From CAWGLW01 sp963823525 (GTDB taxonomy: Bacteria > Pseudomonadota > Gammaproteobacteria > Steroidobacterales > Steroidobacteraceae), in assembly GCA_963823525.1 (NCBI GenBank), contig CAWGLW010000006.1:930001-994000 (forward strand): a stretch of 64,000 nucleotides of DNA, read 5' to 3'. Shown piece after piece: positions 1-9,423 of this stretch; within the stretch, counting starts at the first letter, position 1, and every line of letters begins with the position of its first letter. The notes under the pieces were generated by a model. The model searched no databases. It saw nothing but the letters and a program-made list of their open reading frames with translations, and was not told the DNA's origin. The position numbers were made by a program, and so were the translations under genes.

Positions 1-165
1 AACGGCCAAACTGAAAACCATTCGCAAACCAGCGTTGCGCATATCGCCATTGCAATCGTGGAGAACCGATGGATCTTACCGGTATCCCGGCGGACGTGCC
101 TCGACCGGATCACGCGGGTTTATAGTGAGTCGTGATTTCCTGAGTGAAACAGCAGGGGGATGGTC

Positions 166-1920
166 ATGTCGGAAATCTGTGGTGGTGCGGTGCTGGCGAG
201 GATGCTCCAAGCCGAGGGTGTCGAGAAGGTTTTCGGTATCATCGACGGGACCTATTTCGGCTTCTATTCCAGCCTGCACAAGCTGGGTATCGAAATCGTT
301 ACGCCACGTCACGAAACGTCGGCGGTGCACATGGCCGGCGCCTACGCACGGTTGACCGGCCGGCTCGGTGTGTGCATGGCCAGCAACGGCCCTGGCGTCG
401 CGAACATGCTGCCCGGCCTGGCCGTCGAACAGGCCGAGGGCAATCGCGTGCTCGCGATAACCAGTTGCCGTCGACCGCAGATCGTCTACCCGGATCGCGG
501 CGGGGCTTACCAGGCTTTCGACCAGGTGGGCGCCATCAGACACCTCGCGAAGTGGAGCCACGCCGTGGTGTCTTTCGAACGGGTGTCAGAACTCTGCAGA
601 ACCGCCCTGCGTCATTGTTTCGAAGGACGCCCCGGCGTCGTCCACCTCGATGTGCCCGAGACAGTCATGAACGGCAAGGTGAAGGCCGATGTGCCGACCT
701 GGCAGCCGCACGAGTATCGCCGCACGCAGCCGGTGCCACCGCTGCCGGAACAGGTTGAGCGCGCGGCTGAAATGCTGGTCGGCGCAGAGCAGCCGATCAT
801 TCATGCCGGCAGTGGTGTCATTCATGCGATGGCTTTTGATGATCTACGTCGGGTGGCGGAGTTGCTGCACACGCCGGTGACGACCAGCTGGGCGGCCCGC
901 GGCGTACTCCCCGAGACGTCGGAGCTGGCTTTCCCGATGGCGCAGATAAAGCTCAACAACACGATTCGAAACGATGCGGACCTCGTGCTGGTACTCGGTT
1001 CCCGGCTCGGCGAGACCGACTGGTGGGGCAAGGCTCCGAACTGGCGCGCGCCGTCTGAGCAGTCGATGATCCAGGTGGACATCGACGGACACAATCTCGG
1101 CGCGAACAAGCCAGCGACGCTGGCTATCCTGGCGGACCTCAAGTTGTTCCTGGCCGACCTGGCGCTGGCGATCGAAGCGCGCAGAAGCTCGATCAATATG
1201 GATACCCGACGCAGCAAAGTCGCGAAATACCGTGCGACGCTCAGAGCCGAGCGCGAGAAACTCGACGCGAAGCTGCAGGACATGGACGTGCCGATGAACC
1301 CGGCACACGTCGCTCATACCTGCCAGGAAGTCTTTCCCGAAGGCACAGTCCTCGTCGCGGACGGTGGAAACACGGCGATCTGGGCCATGTTCTTCCACGA
1401 AGTCCGCGTGCCGAACACGCTGCTGTCAACCTTCAAGTTCGGCATGCTGGGCGCAGGCGTCGGGCAGGCGCTGGGCGCTGCTCTGGCAAGACCCGGTCAG
1501 CCCGTCTGCTGCATCATCGGCGACGGCGCCATGGGTTTCCATCCGCAGGAGATCGAGACGGCCGTACGCAACCATCTGCAGGTGATTTATTTCGTGCTCT
1601 GCGACAAGGCCTGGGGCATGGTCAAGATGAATCAGCAGTTCGCGCTCAAGCCGATCAAGACGATGATCAGGAAATCGCTCGGCCCGGACGAGACGATCAA
1701 GACTGACCTGGGCGAAATCGAGTTCGACAAGCTTGCGCAGTCGATGGGCGCGCACGGTGAACGTGTCGGCGATCCGCGCGAATTGAGGCCGGCGATTGAA
1801 CGGGCGCTCGCCAGCGGAGGGCCGGCCGTCGTGCACGTGGACGTCGATCCGGTAAAGCACATGTGGGCCCCGGGTCTGATGCACTTCAAGGATATGCACC
1901 TGGAACCCAAGGGGAAGTGA
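166..1920 (+). CDS. ThDP-dependent enzyme of the acetolactate synthase / benzoylformate decarboxylase superfamily
   Basis: This 584-residue protein has the usual three-domain ThDP enzyme layout: N-terminal Pyr domain, central domain and C-terminal PP domain. The Pyr domain carries the cofactor-activating glutamate (RHETSAVHMA, about residue 50). The PP domain has GDGAMGF near residue 453, followed after the usual spacing by LCDKAWGM, so the metal ligand that is Asn in pyruvate decarboxylase is Asp here. I chose ATG 166 over the in-frame ATG at 160 because the GGGGG run at 155-159 touches the first ATG but lies six bases before the second. The substrate (a 2-keto acid or 2-hydroxyacyl compound) cannot be read from sequence. 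The gene is five bases upstream of a BASS transporter, so uptake and C-C cleavage or ligation of one substrate may be linked. The 165 bases before it hold no gene I can recognise. Confidence 0.85.
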   Translation: MSEICGGAVLARMLQAEGVEKVFGIIDGTYFGFYSSLHKLGIEIVTPRHETSAVHMAGAYARLTGRLGVCMASNGPGVANMLPGLAVEQAEGNRVLAITSCRRPQIVYPDRGGAYQAFDQVGAIRHLAKWSHAVVSFERVSELCRTALRHCFEGRPGVVHLDVPETVMNGKVKADVPTWQPHEYRRTQPVPPLPEQVERAAEMLVGAEQPIIHAGSGVIHAMAFDDLRRVAELLHTPVTTSWAARGVLPETSELAFPMAQIKLNNTIRNDADLVLVLGSRLGETDWWGKAPNWRAPSEQSMIQVDIDGHNLGANKPATLAILADLKLFLADLALAIEARRSSINMDTRRSKVAKYRATLRAEREKLDAKLQDMDVPMNPAHVAHTCQEVFPEGTVLVADGGNTAIWAMFFHEVRVPNTLLSTFKFGMLGAGVGQALGAALARPGQPVCCIIGDGAMGFHPQEIETAVRNHLQVIYFVLCDKAWGMVKMNQQFALKPIKTMIRKSLGPDETIKTDLGEIEFDKLAQSMGAHGERVGDPRELRPAIERALASGGPAVVHVDVDPVKHMWAPGLMHFKDMHLEPKGK

Positions 1921-1925
1921 ACCCG

Positions 1926-2834
1926 ATGGATGCGGTCCGGCTGAATTTCAGTCCGGAGTCGTTGATCGCACTGAATATCGTGCTTGCACTGGTGATGTTT
2001 GGTGTGGCGCTGGACATGAAGCTTGCAGACTTCAAAAGCATCGCAGCGGCCCCGCGTGCGGTCGTCATTGCGCTGCTGGCGCAGTTCGTCCTGCTGCCCG
2101 CCACCGCCTGGGCGCTCGGCAGGCTCACTCACGCCGGGCCGAGCATTGCGCTCGGCCTGATACTGGTAGCCTCCTGCCCCGGCGGTAATATCTCGAATTT
2201 CCTCACGCACCTGGCGCGCGGCAATACCGCACTTTCCGTGACCCTGACCGCCTGTTCAACGATGGGGGCCACCTTTTTTACACCGTTCAACACGGCCCTG
2301 TGGGGCGGTCTGAATCCGGCTGCGGCCGAGCTGCTCCGTGATTTCTCGATCAGCCCTCTGGGGATACTGGGCACGATAACCGTACTGCTTGCACTGCCGG
2401 CCGTACTGGGCATGACCGTGGCGGCGCGATACCCCGCTTTCGCGGAGCGCGCGCGCCGGCCCGCGCGGATATTTGCGATCATGGCATTCGCTGGGTTCAT
2501 CCTCATCGCGCTGGTCGCAAACTGGCCTTTCTTTCTCGCCTATGCCCCCCGCGTCATGCCCTACGTGCTGGTCTTGAATGCACTCGGGCTCGCCGTCGGC
2601 TATGCAGCGGCATGGCTCAGCCGCTTGCCTGAGGCCGATCGTCGTGCCGTGTCCATCGAGGTCGGCGTGCAGAATTCAGGGCTGGGCCTGGTGCTGGTTT
2701 TCAATTTCTTTGCGGGACTCGGCGGTATGGCGATCGTCGCCGCCTTGTGGGGCATCTGGCATGTCCTGGCGGGACTGAGTCTGGCCGCCTGGTGGCGTCA
2801 GCGTGTTCCGCGAATCGTGCCGGAGCCGGCATGA
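1926..2834 (+). CDS. Bile acid:sodium symporter (BASS) family transporter
   Basis: A 302-residue polytopic inner-membrane protein with eight to ten hydrophobic segments. It has the BASS signature SCPGGNISNFLTHLARGN with the following LSVTLT and ST residues near position 80, and a second conserved stretch, EVGVQNSGLGLVL, near 245. Family members are sodium-coupled importers of organic anions such as bile acids and keto acids. ATG 1926 follows the GGGGAAG at the end of the upstream gene; the longer upstream reading would overlap that gene and lacks such a site. The stop overlaps the next gene's start (ATGA at 2831-2834), so the two are probably translationally coupled. Substrate unknown. Confidence 0.85.
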   Translation: MDAVRLNFSPESLIALNIVLALVMFGVALDMKLADFKSIAAAPRAVVIALLAQFVLLPATAWALGRLTHAGPSIALGLILVASCPGGNISNFLTHLARGNTALSVTLTACSTMGATFFTPFNTALWGGLNPAAAELLRDFSISPLGILGTITVLLALPAVLGMTVAARYPAFAERARRPARIFAIMAFAGFILIALVANWPFFLAYAPRVMPYVLVLNALGLAVGYAAAWLSRLPEADRRAVSIEVGVQNSGLGLVLVFNFFAGLGGMAIVAALWGIWHVLAGLSLAAWWRQRVPRIVPEPA

Positions 2835-3805
2835 GCCTGCGTCGAATACTCGTGACGGGTGCGGCGGGCTACCTCGGCAGCCGCCTGATTGAGTCACTCG
2901 CGGCCCAGGTACGCGGCCAGTCCGTCGGTTGCGTGATTGCAAGCGATGTTCGCGAGGTGGCCGAGTCCGATCGTCAGGCCGGCGTGCAATACCTGCAACG
3001 GGACGTGCGCGAGCCGGGTCTTGCCGGGGTCCTGAGCGCAAACCGCATCGATACCGTCGTGCACCTGGCAGCTATCGTCACACCCGGGCCTCAATCGAGT
3101 CGTGAGATGGAGTACTCCGTTGACGTGCAGGGCACGCGAACCGTGCTCGAGGCCAGTGTTGCGGCCGACGTCGCCAGGATAATCATTACGTCCAGCGGTG
3201 CCGCCTACGGATACCACGCCGATAACCCGGACTGGATCGACGAGAATCAGCCGCTGCGCGGCAACCCGGAGTTCGCCTACTCCGACCACAAGCGACTGGT
3301 CGAAGAAATGCTTGCTGAATACCGGCGTGATCACCCACAACTTGCGCAGGTCATCTTCCGTGTCGGCACGATCCTCGGCGAGACCACGCGCAATCAGATC
3401 ACGGCGTTATTCGAAAAGCCGCGCCTGATCGCGATCAAGGGCTCGGCAAGCCCCTTTGTCTTCATCTGGGACCGGGACGTCGTCGGCGCGATCGAGCATG
3501 CCGTGTTCAGCGACAAGTCGGGCATCTTTAACGTGGCGGGCGATGGTGCCATGAGTATTCAGCAGATTGCGGATCGCCTGGGCAAGCAATGCGTCACGCT
3601 GCCGGCCGGATTGTTGCAAGCAGCACTCGCGATACTGCATCGCCTGGGCCTGTCCCGGTACGGACCCGAACAGGTGAATTTCCTGCGCTACCGCCCGGTG
3701 CTCGACAATCGACGCCTCAAGGAGGATTTTGGCTACGTACCGCAGCTCAGTTCCGCCGAGGTCTTTGAGTTATTCCGCAAGGCACGCGGAATCGGACCGC
3801 CGTAG
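2831..3805 (+). CDS. NAD-dependent epimerase/dehydratase family protein (extended SDR)
   Basis: A 324-residue extended short-chain dehydrogenase. It begins with the Rossmann glycine motif TGAAGYLGS (residues 9-17), has the TSSGAAYG strand near 120 and the catalytic YSDHK (YxxxK) near 150. Family members act as sugar-nucleotide epimerases or dehydratases or as 3-beta-hydroxysteroid-type dehydrogenases. The neighbours (BASS transporter, SDR, zinc dehydrogenase, acyltransferases) suit a lipid or terpenoid substrate better than a sugar nucleotide, but that is inference. Its ATG overlaps the upstream stop, and the next gene starts ten bases after its stop. Confidence 0.8.
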   Translation: MSLRRILVTGAAGYLGSRLIESLAAQVRGQSVGCVIASDVREVAESDRQAGVQYLQRDVREPGLAGVLSANRIDTVVHLAAIVTPGPQSSREMEYSVDVQGTRTVLEASVAADVARIIITSSGAAYGYHADNPDWIDENQPLRGNPEFAYSDHKRLVEEMLAEYRRDHPQLAQVIFRVGTILGETTRNQITALFEKPRLIAIKGSASPFVFIWDRDVVGAIEHAVFSDKSGIFNVAGDGAMSIQQIADRLGKQCVTLPAGLLQAALAILHRLGLSRYGPEQVNFLRYRPVLDNRRLKEDFGYVPQLSSAEVFELFRKARGIGPP

Positions 3806-3815
3806 TGTCGCCGCG

Positions 3816-4625
3816 ATGAAACGCCGTTCATTTTCCGGGAAATCGATCGTTATTACAGGCGCCGGCGGCGGTCTCGGCCGGGCGCTCGCCCTGCGATTCG
3901 CGGCCGACGGAGCCCGGATTGCGGCACTCGACAAGGACTCGGCCGGGCTCGAAGCCCTGCGACAGGAACTCGAGGCAGTCCCGACGGACTGCCTGGCGCT
4001 GCAATGCGATGTCAGCGACAGAGCTGCGTGTGAAACATCCGTCCTGGCAGCAACCCGGCACTTCGGCGGACTGGACGTGTTGATCAACAACGCCGGGATC
4101 AGCCACCGCAGTGCCCTGGAGCGCACGGATCCCAATGTCATCCGGCGCGTCATGGAGGTCAATTTCTTTGGCTCCGTCAATTGCACGCAGGCCGCCCTGC
4201 CCGCCCTGACCACGAGCCGCGGATTAATCATCGTTGTCTCCAGTGTCGCCGGGTTCGCGCCCTTGATCGCGCGCAGTGGTTATGCGGCGAGCAAACACGC
4301 ATTGCACGGTTTCTTTGGCAGTCTTCGCGAGGAAATCGAGCCAAAAGGAATTCGTGTCATGATGGTTTGCCCCTCTTTCGTCGCAACGCGAATCGACCGC
4401 AACGCACTGGGAGGAGACGGGAGGCCCGTCACGCACGCGCAGCAGGTGATCGGCAACCGCCTGTCACCCCAATTCGCAGCCGACCGGATTCACGCCGCTG
4501 CGTCAGCCAACAGGCGCCTGCTGCTGCTCGGGAGCACGGCCCATCTGGCCTGGTGGGTCAATCGCCTGGCGCCTTCGATCTATGCGAAGGGTATGGCGAG
4601 ACGCCTGCACGGGGAAATGGAATGA
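3816..4625 (+). CDS. Classical short-chain dehydrogenase/reductase (SDR)
   Basis: A 269-residue NAD(P)-dependent oxidoreductase. It has the cofactor motif TGAGGGLG near residue 13, the acidic CDVSD segment, NNAG near 90, the catalytic Ser in VVSSVAG and YAASK (YxxxK) near 158. The C-terminal 50 residues, with several hydrophobic and basic positions, resemble SDRs that contact membranes or lipids. I chose ATG 3816 because the reading upstream of it lies inside the previous gene. Its stop overlaps the next start as ATGA at 4622-4625. Exact substrate not deducible; an alcohol, aldehyde or ketone in the same pathway as the adjacent dehydrogenases is likely. Confidence 0.85.
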   Translation: MKRRSFSGKSIVITGAGGGLGRALALRFAADGARIAALDKDSAGLEALRQELEAVPTDCLALQCDVSDRAACETSVLAATRHFGGLDVLINNAGISHRSALERTDPNVIRRVMEVNFFGSVNCTQAALPALTTSRGLIIVVSSVAGFAPLIARSGYAASKHALHGFFGSLREEIEPKGIRVMMVCPSFVATRIDRNALGGDGRPVTHAQQVIGNRLSPQFAADRIHAAASANRRLLLLGSTAHLAWWVNRLAPSIYAKGMARRLHGEME

Positions 4626-5626
4626 CTGCGCAAGCCGGTTCAGTGATGCGCGCAATGGTCTTGAGTCATCCGCGTGAGTCACTGACCTTGCAGCAGCGCC
4701 CGGTGCCAGTTCCCGGTCCGGGGCAGGTACTGCTCAAGGTGCGCGCCTGTGCGGTCTGCCGCACGGACTTGCACGTCTGTGACGATGAGCTGGCCGGCAC
4801 CTGCTACCCGATCATCCCGGGCCACGAAGTCGTCGGCGAGGTCGTTGCATCAGGTCCCGGTGTATCGCTGACGAAGGGGGCGCGGCTCGGTGTGCCGTGG
4901 CTGGGATGGACCTGCGGCGAATGCGATTTCTGCCTCAGCGGACAGGAAAACCTCTGCGACCGCGCGCGATTCACCGGCTGCAACATCGACGGTGGATTCG
5001 CGGACTACGTAGTCGCCGATGCGCGTTACTGTTTCCCGCTGCCGGAGGCGATTGATGACCTGCACGCCGCGCCGCTGCTGTGCGCGGGCCTGATTGGTTT
5101 CCGGTCACTGCGCAAGACCGGCCGTGCGAGACGTCTCGGGCTCTATGGATTCGGCGCCGCCGCACACATCGTTGCGCAACTGGCCGTTTGGGAAGGGCGC
5201 GAGTGCTATGCATTCGTGCGCCCCGGGGATACAAGGGCCGTCGGATTCGCCAGAGAATGCGGCTGCACCTGGGCGGGTGACAGCACCGACAAACCGCCCG
5301 TCACTCTCGATGCCGCGATCATCTTTGCGCCGGTGGGCTCACTGCTTCCCGCAGCGCTTTCGGTTGTTCGCAAGGGTGGCACAGTCGTCTGTGGTGGTAT
5401 TCACATGAGCGACATACCTTCGTTTCCCTACTCGATGCTCTGGGGCGAAAGAATCGTTTGCTCCGTCGCCAACCTGACTCGCCAGGATGGTGAGACTTTC
5501 CTGGCGCTGGCGCCCACGGTACCCATTCAAACTGAAGTGCTCCCGTATCCGTTGGCCGATGCCAACCGGGCACTGCAGGATCTGCGCGATGGGCGCCTGT
5601 CAGGCGCCGCGGTCCTGAGACCTTGA
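4622..5626 (+). CDS. Zinc-dependent alcohol dehydrogenase
   Basis: A 334-residue medium-chain dehydrogenase. Catalytic zinc ligands are visible: Cys in CAVCRTDLH near 41, GHE near 65 and Cys in LLCAGLIGF near 148. The structural zinc loop CGECDFCLSGQENLC near 97-111 has all four cysteines. The cofactor loop is GFGAAAH, a variant of GxGxxG seen in this subgroup. It probably oxidises a primary alcohol with NAD, or does the reverse with the neighbouring SDR. The ATG overlaps the upstream stop by four bases, and no terminator is visible before it. The 84-base gap after it contains a short inverted repeat (5638-5642 with 5648-5652) of no clear function. Confidence 0.85.
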   Translation: MTAQAGSVMRAMVLSHPRESLTLQQRPVPVPGPGQVLLKVRACAVCRTDLHVCDDELAGTCYPIIPGHEVVGEVVASGPGVSLTKGARLGVPWLGWTCGECDFCLSGQENLCDRARFTGCNIDGGFADYVVADARYCFPLPEAIDDLHAAPLLCAGLIGFRSLRKTGRARRLGLYGFGAAAHIVAQLAVWEGRECYAFVRPGDTRAVGFARECGCTWAGDSTDKPPVTLDAAIIFAPVGSLLPAALSVVRKGGTVVCGGIHMSDIPSFPYSMLWGERIVCSVANLTRQDGETFLALAPTVPIQTEVLPYPLADANRALQDLRDGRLSGAAVLRP

Positions 5627-5710
5627 CCAATGGAACACGGCAGATCTTGCCGCACAGCGGCCCTGCGGTCAGACTGAGCAGAAAATCGGCTCAGCCGGGG
5701 GAAGCTGCCA

Positions 5711-6187
5711 ATGAAAATTCACGTCAAGCACACGCTCAAAACCGACGTCGACTCCGCCTTCAAGCTCTGCACTGAACAGAAGAACCAGGACCGGGTGTAC
5801 CAGCAGCTCAACTGCAAAGACCCGGAGGTCAAGCGCTCGGGACGGGCCCCGAACGTGAAGCTGGCCATCACGAGAGAAGTGCCCGTCAAACCGCCGGCCG
5901 CCATTCGCAAAATGGTGCCGGCCACCAACATCGTCAGTCACACCGAAGACTGGAGTCGCCACGAAGAGGGGTACCGTTCCGATCTCAGGATCGAAATCAA
6001 GGGCGTGCCCGTCCGGATCGCCGGCACCAAGGCGCTGCGACCCGCCAAGAACGGCTGCATCGTCGAGTGGAATTTCGACGTCACGAGCGGCATCCCTTTG
6101 CTGGGCGGAATCATTGCTTCTTTTGCCGGCGGCGAGATCGAGCAGAACCTGGAAGACGAGTTCAACGTACTCAAGAAGATGGCCTGA
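5711..6187 (+). CDS. DUF2505 family protein (SRPBCC-like fold)
   Basis: A 158-residue soluble protein. It opens with MKIHVKHTLKTDVDSAFKL, like DUF2505 proteins, which are predicted to adopt a START/SRPBCC-like lipid-binding fold. The body alternates strand-like segments with charged residues and ends in an amphipathic helix (GEIEQNLEDEFNVLKKMA), as expected for the long C-terminal helix of that fold. There is no signal peptide. A strong GGGGGAAG lies seven bases before the ATG. Sitting between an alcohol dehydrogenase and two wax-ester synthases, it might bind a hydrophobic intermediate; that role is my inference. Confidence 0.65.
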   Translation: MKIHVKHTLKTDVDSAFKLCTEQKNQDRVYQQLNCKDPEVKRSGRAPNVKLAITREVPVKPPAAIRKMVPATNIVSHTEDWSRHEEGYRSDLRIEIKGVPVRIAGTKALRPAKNGCIVEWNFDVTSGIPLLGGIIASFAGGEIEQNLEDEFNVLKKMA

Positions 6188-6293
6188 AAGAAGACCCGCC
6201 GCTGAGCACGGGTGTCATGACTTCCGCCGGCCCTCTCATTTATCCGGTGCAAAGGCATAAATGGAGCGCCGGATGCCATTTATCGGGGGACCC

Positions 6294-7742
6294 ATGAAAC
6301 CGATTCGCTTTCTCGATCGGGCCTTCTACCTGAACGAGTCGCAGCAACGACCCATGCATATCGGCGCGCTGCTGGAACTGGCGCCACCCCGGGGCTTCAG
6401 GGGCAACCTGCGCCGGCACGTTGTCGATTCAATGCTCAAGCGGCCAGTGGGCGCGCCGTTCAACTACCGACTGCGGCTCGGGCCGGGTGAGTTCCCGCTG
6501 GGCTACGATATCGATGAGGACGCCGACCCGGCGTCGCGCATGGTCTTTCACAAGTTGCCGAAGCCTCGCGACCAGCGCGCCCTGCTCGATGCGGCCTGCG
6601 CCATTCATGAACAGCGACTCGATCGTTCTCAACTGCTCTGGGAACTGCACGTTTTCGAGGGCCTCGCGAACGGACATCTCGGCCTCTATATGAAGGTGCA
6701 CCACGGATTGATCGATGGCCTGGGCTTTATCGGTCGATTTCTGCAAATCGTCTCGGAATTGCCGATCCGGCGACCTGAGCGTGCACTGTGGGAATCGCTG
6801 GCTGAAACGCAGCAGGCGCATAAGCAATCTCCGGGTGACCCGCTCGGAAGGCTGGCCAGGCAAAGCCTTGAAGCTGCCGTCGCGACCTCCGGCAACCTGC
6901 TCGGGGCCGGTGCAATGACCGCCCGAATGTTGATGCGAAAGGCGGGTGCCGGAAGCGGGATGGCGATCCCGTTCATGGGCACGACGGCCGCGCTCAAGTC
7001 CAGGTCGTCACAGCATCGGGCGCTCGGCCACTGCGTGCTCGATCTGCCGCGTGTGCGGCGGGTCGCGAAGCGCGGTGGTGGCAAGGTCAACGACGTGCTG
7101 CTGACGACGCTGGATATCGCAGCAACCCGCTACGCGGCGCAGCGGGCCGGGGCGCCCGAGGCACCACTGGTCGCGATCATGCCGGTCGCGCTGGAGAGCG
7201 CCGGCGATGCCGGCAACAAGATTGCGCTGCTGCCCGTCCCGCTGGGATCGCCGACCGGCTCGCCCGCCGAGAAGTTCCGGGACATCGTGCGCGAGACCCG
7301 CCAGGTCAAGGACGAAGTGCGTGCGGTACCGGCAACGGTGCTCGAGCTGTATTCGATATTGACCCATACCTCGGCAACGCTGATCGAGAGTCTCGGTCTC
7401 GACCGGCTGCCGATGCTGGGCAACATGAACGTCTCCAATCCCTATGGAATACCGAAACGCGTCTACTTCAATGCCTGCCCCGTGGAACTGGCGGTTCCAC
7501 TCGCGCCGATTGGCCACCACCAGACGCTGAACGTCATTGCGACCACTTATGCGGATGAAATGCACATTACGTTTACAGCCATCCGCGAAGCACTGCCCGA
7601 CGTACAGCGGCTCGCTGACTGCACGGTCGCCGCACTTAAGGCATTGGAACGCGACCTCGATGCCGATCGGCCATCCACACGCAGAGCGGCAAAGAGGCGC
7701 ACGACCAGGCGGACACCGCCAGAGAAGTCCAGCAAGAAATAG
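6294..7742 (+). CDS. Wax ester synthase / acyl-CoA:diacylglycerol acyltransferase (WS/DGAT), copy 1
   Basis: A 482-residue member of the bacterial WS/DGAT family, which joins acyl-CoA to fatty alcohol or diacylglycerol for storage lipid at the inner membrane face. The catalytic HHGLIDG (HHxxxDG) is near residue 136. The C-terminal domain has NDVLLTTLD near 265 and NVSNPYG near 380 where classical members have NVPGP. The last 25 residues are strongly basic (RRAAKRRTTRR, then a lysine-rich end) and look disordered. ATG 6294 is chosen because GGGGGA sits just upstream; two earlier in-frame ATGs lack such a site. Copy 2 follows after 160 bases and is a close paralogue. Confidence 0.88.
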   Translation: MKPIRFLDRAFYLNESQQRPMHIGALLELAPPRGFRGNLRRHVVDSMLKRPVGAPFNYRLRLGPGEFPLGYDIDEDADPASRMVFHKLPKPRDQRALLDAACAIHEQRLDRSQLLWELHVFEGLANGHLGLYMKVHHGLIDGLGFIGRFLQIVSELPIRRPERALWESLAETQQAHKQSPGDPLGRLARQSLEAAVATSGNLLGAGAMTARMLMRKAGAGSGMAIPFMGTTAALKSRSSQHRALGHCVLDLPRVRRVAKRGGGKVNDVLLTTLDIAATRYAAQRAGAPEAPLVAIMPVALESAGDAGNKIALLPVPLGSPTGSPAEKFRDIVRETRQVKDEVRAVPATVLELYSILTHTSATLIESLGLDRLPMLGNMNVSNPYGIPKRVYFNACPVELAVPLAPIGHHQTLNVIATTYADEMHITFTAIREALPDVQRLADCTVAALKALERDLDADRPSTRRAAKRRTTRRTPPEKSSKK

Positions 7743-7902
7743 ACCGCCCGCACGATCCCGGCGCCCCGAAGCGCAAGTTCGCCCGACACCATTGAGGGGG
7801 CGTCGGAGCCCGCGGGCGATGCGCTTATCCGCACTGCGTTGCTGCGCTACAGCAATTCGATCACGGGATGTCGAAGCGGCCGCGCAGGGTTAGGATGGAC
7901 CG

Positions 7903-9423
7903 ATGAAAAAGCTCAACGCGATGGACCAGGCCTTCCTGATGCTCGAAACCGAGCAGCGGCCGATGAATATCGGCGCGTTGCTGCAGCTGGCGCCACCTCC
8001 GGGCTTGCGCGGCGACTTCGCCAGGCACGTGGTCGAAGCGATGCTCGAACGACCGGTCGGCCCGCCCTTCAATCAACGCCTGGTCGCGGGCCCCGGCCGC
8101 CTGGGCCTTGGTTTCGCGGTCGACGAAAACATCGATGCCGCGTCGCGCATCCATTTTCATACGCTTGGGACCCCGGGCGATCGCCACGCACTTTTCAAGG
8201 CCGTCTGCGCGATTCACGAGCAGCATCTGGACCGCGCTGAGCCCCTCTGGCAGATGCACGTATTCAAGGGTCTGCCTGAAGGCCGGATCGCCCTGTACTT
8301 CAAGACGCATCACGCATTGATCGACGGCATCGGCTTTCTGCACGTCTTTGAGCGCGTCGTCACCGCGTCGCAGACTGAAGAGAGAACGCACGCAATCTGG
8401 GAAGGGTTCGGCAACGATCGACTCCCGGTGAAGCGCACAGCATCGCAGGATCCTCTTGCACGACTGATCGGCGCCGCGATTGATACGGCGGGCAACGCAA
8501 TCGGCTTCGGGGCGATGACGGCCCGCATGCTGATGCGTGGCGCCGGCGGTGGCGTCGGCCTGTCATTGCCGTTCATCAACACACCGCACGCGCTGAAGGC
8601 CGCGCCGTCCTCGCACAGGGTGCTCGGCCACTGCGTACTCGACCTGCCGACGGTCAGACGCGTCGCAAAGCAGGGCGGCGGCACGGTGAATGATGTGTTG
8701 CTGACCACACTCGACATCGCGATAAGCCGTTATTCCTCCGAGCATGACGATGCGCCCGACAGGCCATTGATCGTGGACATGCCGGTCGCGCTCAGCAAAG
8801 ACGCAGGGACGGGTAACCGGGTTGCTATTCTTCAGTTACCGCTGGGCACGCCGGGCGCGTCGGCGGCCCGGCGTTTCGCTGACATACGGCGCGAAACGGG
8901 CCGTATCAAGGAGGAAGTCCGCAGCGCGCCGGGCAGTGTCCTGGAACTCTATACGGTGCTGACGCATTCGGCCGCCAGCCTCATTGAGACATTTCGCCTC
9001 GGCCAGCTGCCGATGCTCGCCAATGCCGTCGTATCCAATCCCTATGGCATGACGAAACCGGTTTTTTATAATCGGTGCCCGGTCGAGCTGGCCCTCCCGC
9101 TGTCGGTGGTCGCTCATCACCAGACGGTCAATATCACCGCGACCACGTACGTGGACGGCCTGAACGTCACTTTCATCGCCACACGTGAAGCAATGCCCGA
9201 CGTTCAACAGGTCGCTGACTATACGGTCGAGGCGCTAGCCGAACTGGCCGTGGATCTGGGCGTCCACGATGCCTCGACCGGTTCAACCAACAAGCCACAC
9301 GGTTCGAGAGCCGAGGACCGGAAGCAGAAGCGGGCCCGGACAAAGACCGGTGCAAAAGCGAAGGCCAGCGCAAAATCCACGAGCAAACCGACCGCTCGTA
9401 CCCGGCGGAAGGCAGGAACGTGA
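7903..9423 (+). CDS. Wax ester synthase / acyl-CoA:diacylglycerol acyltransferase (WS/DGAT), copy 2
   Basis: A 506-residue paralogue of the gene just upstream, alike along its whole length; shared blocks include EQRPMNIGALLQLAPP and HRVLGHCVLDLP. The catalytic HHALIDG lies near residue 134. The 160-base gap before it shows no gene. The C-terminal 45 residues are low-complexity and rich in Lys, Ala, Arg, Ser and Thr (for example KTGAKAKASAKSTSKP), like histone H1-type tails. The last bases overlap the GTG start of the next gene (GTGA), which suggests coupling. Tandem duplication followed by divergence is the simplest origin; different alcohol or acyl preferences are possible but unproven. Confidence 0.88.
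   Translation: MKKLNAMDQAFLMLETEQRPMNIGALLQLAPPPGLRGDFARHVVEAMLERPVGPPFNQRLVAGPGRLGLGFAVDENIDAASRIHFHTLGTPGDRHALFKAVCAIHEQHLDRAEPLWQMHVFKGLPEGRIALYFKTHHALIDGIGFLHVFERVVTASQTEERTHAIWEGFGNDRLPVKRTASQDPLARLIGAAIDTAGNAIGFGAMTARMLMRGAGGGVGLSLPFINTPHALKAAPSSHRVLGHCVLDLPTVRRVAKQGGGTVNDVLLTTLDIAISRYSSEHDDAPDRPLIVDMPVALSKDAGTGNRVAILQLPLGTPGASAARRFADIRRETGRIKEEVRSAPGSVLELYTVLTHSAASLIETFRLGQLPMLANAVVSNPYGMTKPVFYNRCPVELALPLSVVAHHQTVNITATTYVDGLNVTFIATREAMPDVQQVADYTVEALAELAVDLGVHDASTGSTNKPHGSRAEDRKQKRARTKTGAKAKASAKSTSKPTARTRRKAGT

Noticed and set aside
1..165. Possible end of an upstream gene at the left edge
   Set aside because: No frame shows a recognisable protein; left unassigned.
5638..5652. Short inverted repeat after the zinc dehydrogenase
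   Set aside because: Five-base stem without a T-run; too weak to call a terminator.
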